NCBI GenBank assembly: GCA_018820855.1
Contig: JAHJNL010000052.1
Location: forward strand, 43,075 to 107,074
DNA: 64,000 bases
Direction: 5' to 3'
Source: Pseudomonadota bacterium
GTDB lineage: Bacteria; Desulfobacterota; Desulfobulbia; Desulfobulbales; Desulfocapsaceae
Made by a program: the position numbers and the translations under genes. Shown here one piece after another: positions 61,346 through 64,000 of this stretch. Under the pieces are notes generated by a model that was not told where the DNA came from, made no database searches, and was given only the letters and a program-made list of their open reading frames with translations. Position 1 is the stretch's first letter, and each line of letters opens with the position of its first letter.

Positions 61346-62416
61346 ATGGAAACAGATATCCTTTTTTCCCCGTTGACCATCAAGAATCACACCTTTCGCA
61401 ATCGACTGGGCGTGGCCCCTATGACCCGGATGTCCGGCGGGCTTGACTGTATCCCCCGCGCCGATGTCCTCGATTTTTTGGTAAGTCGTGCAGAGCGAGG
61501 TGCCGGTCTGGTCTATACTGAGGCGATTGTGACCGATTATGAGAGTGCCCAGGGGTATCCGGGACAGGCAAGGCTGACCACCCAGCCCCAGATCGATGCC
61601 TGGTTTAAAGTGGTGCAGGCCATCCATGACCATGGCGCCAAGGCAATCATGCAGATGTTTCACTGCGGTCGCATGGCCTGGCCTGAAGTAAATCCTGCCC
61701 ATCGGGCCATTGCCCCAAGTGCTGTGGCCCCGGCCCAGAATAATCCATTGACCGGCAGTCCCTATCCCTGTCCTGAAGAGATGAGTCACTTTGACATTGA
61801 TCATGTCATCCAGGGCTTTGTTGAGACTGCCCGGGGGGCCGTGGCTGCAGGGTTTGATGGCATTGAGATCCACGGAGCCCATGGCTATCTCATCAGTCAG
61901 TTTCTTTCCTCTTACTCCAATAAACGCCATGATGAGTATGGCGGCTCGGCAGAGAATCGCTTTTCTTTTGCCCGCGAGATCATCAGGGCCGTACGCCGGG
62001 TGATGCCTGACGATCGGCTGCTGCTGTTTCGGGTTTCCAACTGGGGCATAGCTGACATGCAGGTGTCACTGTTTGCTTCTCAACAGGAATGGCAGACCAT
62101 GATCGCTCTGCTGGACAAGGAGGAGCTTGATGCCCTCTCAGTCTCTACCTACCGTTTCAGCGATCCTGCCTTTGACAGTGGACAGAATATGGCTCAACTG
62201 ACTCGTGCCGCGACTTCTCTGCCTCTTCTGATCTGCGGTCAGATCCACGATCGGGCAACGGCCGACGCAGCAATGAAGGATGCCGATATTGTTCTCAGCG
62301 GCAAGTCCATGCTGCTCAATCCCGATTGGGTTGAGGGAGTACGCAATGGTAAGGTGATGCCCCTTTATTCTTCGGATGAGGCCAACGTGGCCTATACGGA
62401 AGAACCTCTGCCTTGA
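61346..62416 (+). CDS. old yellow enzyme-family NADH:flavin oxidoreductase
   Basis: 356 residues from the ATG at 61346, which follows AAAGGAGGTTGTT; an in-frame ATG 30 codons earlier has no site. The OYE/NemA TIM-barrel landmarks are LFSPLTIKNHTFRNRLGVAPMTRMSG, MQMFHCGRMAWPEVN, GFDGIEIHGAHGYLISQFLSSYSNKRHDEYGG and DIVLSGKSMLLNPDWVEGV. Only the single FMN domain is present, as in YqjM/NemA. It reduces activated double bonds or nitro compounds with NAD(P)H. It is convergent with hgcB. Whether it links to mercury methylation is unknown. Confidence 0.9.
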   Translation: METDILFSPLTIKNHTFRNRLGVAPMTRMSGGLDCIPRADVLDFLVSRAERGAGLVYTEAIVTDYESAQGYPGQARLTTQPQIDAWFKVVQAIHDHGAKAIMQMFHCGRMAWPEVNPAHRAIAPSAVAPAQNNPLTGSPYPCPEEMSHFDIDHVIQGFVETARGAVAAGFDGIEIHGAHGYLISQFLSSYSNKRHDEYGGSAENRFSFAREIIRAVRRVMPDDRLLLFRVSNWGIADMQVSLFASQQEWQTMIALLDKEELDALSVSTYRFSDPAFDSGQNMAQLTRAATSLPLLICGQIHDRATADAAMKDADIVLSGKSMLLNPDWVEGVRNGKVMPLYSSDEANVAYTEEPLP

Positions 62417-62452
62417 ATCTGGGTCATGGCTGCTGTTATCTGAACAGCGCTG

Positions 62453-62740
62453 TCAGCAGCAGCCGGGCATGATCTTGCGACCAGTAAAACCGTTGACCCA
62501 TCTGGCAATGATTTCAGCGGCGCAGCCGACGCCGGGGGTGACGCTGATGGCCTCAACCGGGCAGTTTTTTGCGCAGGCGCCGCACTCCATGCAGGCATCG
62601 TGATCCTCTATCACTGCCTTGCGCTCTGTAACAGTAAAGATACGGTGTGGACATACGGTGACGCAGCTGCCGCAACCGATACAGCTCTCTCGATCCAGGC
62701 TGAGGGTGGCGACCTTGTCAATATAACGAAAGTTCTGCAT
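62453..62740 (-). CDS. hgcB: HgcB, ferredoxin-like partner of mercury methyltransferase
   Basis: 95 residues, the usual HgcB length. Two [4Fe-4S] motifs are intact: CIGCGSCVTVCP (Cys20, 23, 26, 30) and CMECGACAKNCP (Cys50, 53, 56, 60). Cys73 in GVGCAAEI and the C-terminal vicinal pair Cys94-Cys95 (MPGCC) are the extra cysteines that distinguish HgcB from ordinary ferredoxins. HgcB supplies electrons to the corrinoid of HgcA and probably binds mercury(II) through the extra thiols. It starts 14 nt after hgcA with a GAGGAA ribosome site. The hgcA-hgcB order matches known methylators. Confidence 0.95.
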   Translation of the reverse strand: MQNFRYIDKVATLSLDRESCIGCGSCVTVCPHRIFTVTERKAVIEDHDACMECGACAKNCPVEAISVTPGVGCAAEIIARWVNGFTGRKIMPGCC

Positions 62741-62754
62741 TTGGGGTTCCTCGT

Positions 62755-63732
62755 TTAACTGATAAAGGGGCTGGACAGCCAGAGCAGCAGGCCGATGGCC
62801 GTGGCAATGGACTGAACCGGGATCCCACGCCGCATCTCATGTTCGACCCCTGTAGGCGAGGTAAAGGGGGTAGCGCCGGTAAAGTTCATGGCCAGGTAAG
62901 AACTGACCACTGTGACCCAGAGGAGTAAAGCCAGATTCTCAAGAGTGCTGATGTGCCCGGCAGAGATGCTCCAGCAGGTGAGACCGCCGGCCAGACCAGG
63001 CAACAAGCCCTTGACCCAGAACTGACGACCGGGCAGCCAGGGCAGAATGAGCGGCACCAGAATGGTCCCGCAGCCGATACCCATGAGTGTCGCACTCATA
63101 AGACGCAGGCCTCGTGTCCAGGCTGTGGCTGCTGAGAAGATGGAGGGGCCGATCCCAGAGAGGAGTATACCTGCCAGGAAAAAAAGGGTCAGTGGTTTCA
63201 CAAGAAGGTAGAGTTCCACAGGAATCAGTACTGCCCGTTCTCTGAGAGTAAACGTTACAGAACGCATGGCTTCGTCTGCCCGGTTGTCATTTTTGAGAAA
63301 GGCTGGCAGGTCGGGGGCTCGTACCGGTCCGAAGAGGATCTTGAAGCCGCATTTTTTTGTTACCTGGAAGGCAGCGACACCGGTGGCGCCGAGTTGCGGC
63401 AGGATCAGGAGATGGTGGCTGACCAGTTCCTGCAGATGGCATTGCTTTACACTGTAGATTATTTCCTCGGTGGAGAAGGTCCCCTTGCCGGCAGCGCACC
63501 AGACATTGATCCCTCTGGTGTCGGCCACCAGCAGCCAGGCATTCATGCTATCTAACTGGAAACGAAGAGTGTCAAAGGAGAGTTTGTAGTTTGCTGTAAC
63601 CAGCACCGGTGATTCCGGGCCGGGGCTGCCCACTGCGTATAGGCCTGGAGTGACTTTGTAGTTGTTGCGGGTCGGGCCGATTCTGGCTAAAATTGCTCCC
63701 AGCCGATCACGTGCCGTTGGTCGAGAGCCCAC
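62755..63732 (-). CDS. hgcA: HgcA, corrinoid mercury methyltransferase (5' end uncertain)
   Basis: 325 codons from a GTG at 63732. The corrinoid domain has the diagnostic cap-helix motif INVWCAAGKGTF, where the Cys (residue 79 of this start) is the lower cobalt ligand. VTANYKLSFDTLR, HHLLILPQLGATGVAAFQV and VRAPDLP also match HgcA. Five membrane helices occupy about 160-320. It donates a methyl carbanion to mercury(II), giving methylmercury. In-frame codons before the GTG (HPFVIGFLQTPAGPVPQV) match the family N-terminus, so this start is too late. No ATG lies in that frame before the TGA at 63838-63840; a lost base is likely (see findings). Confidence 0.95.
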   Translation of the reverse strand: MGSRPTARDRLGAILARIGPTRNNYKVTPGLYAVGSPGPESPVLVTANYKLSFDTLRFQLDSMNAWLLVADTRGINVWCAAGKGTFSTEEIIYSVKQCHLQELVSHHLLILPQLGATGVAAFQVTKKCGFKILFGPVRAPDLPAFLKNDNRADEAMRSVTFTLRERAVLIPVELYLLVKPLTLFFLAGILLSGIGPSIFSAATAWTRGLRLMSATLMGIGCGTILVPLILPWLPGRQFWVKGLLPGLAGGLTCWSISAGHISTLENLALLLWVTVVSSYLAMNFTGATPFTSPTGVEHEMRRGIPVQSIATAIGLLLWLSSPFIS

Positions 63733-64000
63733 TTGCGGTACCGGTCCTGCCGGGGTCTGAAGAAAACCGATGACAAAAGGATGGATGGTGTAGCCGGCTC
63801 GCTCATGAATCCCGGACCGGGGGTCAGATTGAGGACCTCAGCATGGACCATCGTCTTTTGGTGAAAAGGGCGTTTGACTCCAATCAGTCGGATGTGGTGG
63901 CTGGAAATACAACGGCAGCGTCTGCTTGCTTTTGTCTGATGAGGGCTTCATATTCTGCTGTCGAGGTTACCTGATCACTCATACAATGCATTCATGAACT
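63733..64000. other. 5' region of hgcA, frameshifted N-terminal codons
   Basis: The minus strand here encodes, in the hgcA frame, HPFVIGFLQTPAGPVPQV, which belongs to HgcA. An ATG at 63806 (MSEPATPS) with a start-like context lies in a different frame; one extra base would join it to that frame. A 32-codon frame at 63884-63982 is not called. No promoter could be assigned. Confidence 0.5.

Noticed and set aside
61187..61930. 247-codon minus-strand frame
   Set aside because: It is opposite the old yellow enzyme gene, which has a good ribosome site and full family motifs.
1..64000. tRNA, rRNA, CRISPR array or intact insertion sequence
   Set aside because: Nothing of these types was recognised by reading both strands; a dedicated tRNA or repeat search was not possible here and could find something missed.

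Overview
The window looks like a chromosomal segment of a strictly anaerobic, Gram-negative, respiring deltaproteobacterium (Desulfobacterota; a Desulfobulbales-type sulfate or sulfur reducer is my best guess). The reasons are c-type cytochromes, a DUF3373-type porin, a three-piece ferredoxin-rich glutamate synthase, hgcAB mercury-methylation genes, an outer-membrane phospholipase and RND efflux. No rRNA, tRNA, CRISPR array, intact insertion sequence or prophage was recognised. The lineage is inferred from gene content only.

Layout. 1-3.7 kb: the end of a multiheme cytochrome gene, a DUF3373-like porin and a haem-type DUF3365 sensor. 4.2-5.7 kb: a hypothetical protein, a tiny lysine-rich protein and a decayed stretch carrying one copy of a dispersed repeat. 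5.7-10.1 kb: an LtaS/MdoB-like membrane sulfatase-fold transferase followed by an OmpR/EnvZ-type two-component pair. 10.1-15.7 kb: a beta-propeller glycosidase-like protein, a YqhC-like AraC regulator divergent from a YqhD-like aldehyde reductase, and a GAF-PAS sigma-54 activator. 16-20 kb: envelope and small genes (ABM protein, exported rhodanese, beta-barrel, Cys-rich repeat protein, phospholipase A1). 20.7-26.3 kb: a complete TolC/adaptor/RND efflux operon. 26.4-29.7 kb: an outer-membrane protein and a fused EutB-EutC ethanolamine ammonia-lyase carrying a twin-arginine signal peptide, the most unusual gene here. 29.9-33.7 kb: a repeat-rich secreted protein, a chimeric gene remnant and decayed sequence with the second repeat copy.

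33.7-40.4 kb is a nitrogen island: an orphan second copy of the glutamate-synthase amidotransferase, a PEP-binding-domain protein with a KaiC-like N-terminus, glutamate dehydrogenase, and a divergent NrpR-like (DUF128) regulator. The divergent promoter region holds several short palindromes (GGCAA...TTGCC and TTTGCAAA types) that could be operators. 40.8-44.7 kb: trmFO, a 3D-domain lipoprotein and mutL. 45.2-49.4 kb: a P-loop/FHA/metallophosphoesterase protein, a PhoU-like DUF47 protein and a PiT phosphate permease. 49.7-52.2 kb: a class A penicillin-binding protein and a Cys-rich protein. 52.4-57.7 kb: the main split glutamate synthase operon, ending in a roughly 108-nt nested palindrome.

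58-64 kb: an EF-hand-like protein, a beta-helix exported protein, a small monohaem cytochrome, an old-yellow-enzyme reductase and, convergent with it, hgcA-hgcB. hgcA has no convincing in-frame ATG and appears frameshifted near its start.

Working together: nitrogen assimilation is represented twice (GltS operon; GDH island with its own regulator), and an exported ammonia-lyase could supply ammonia from phosphatidylethanolamine-derived ethanolamine outside the cytoplasm. That last link is inference.
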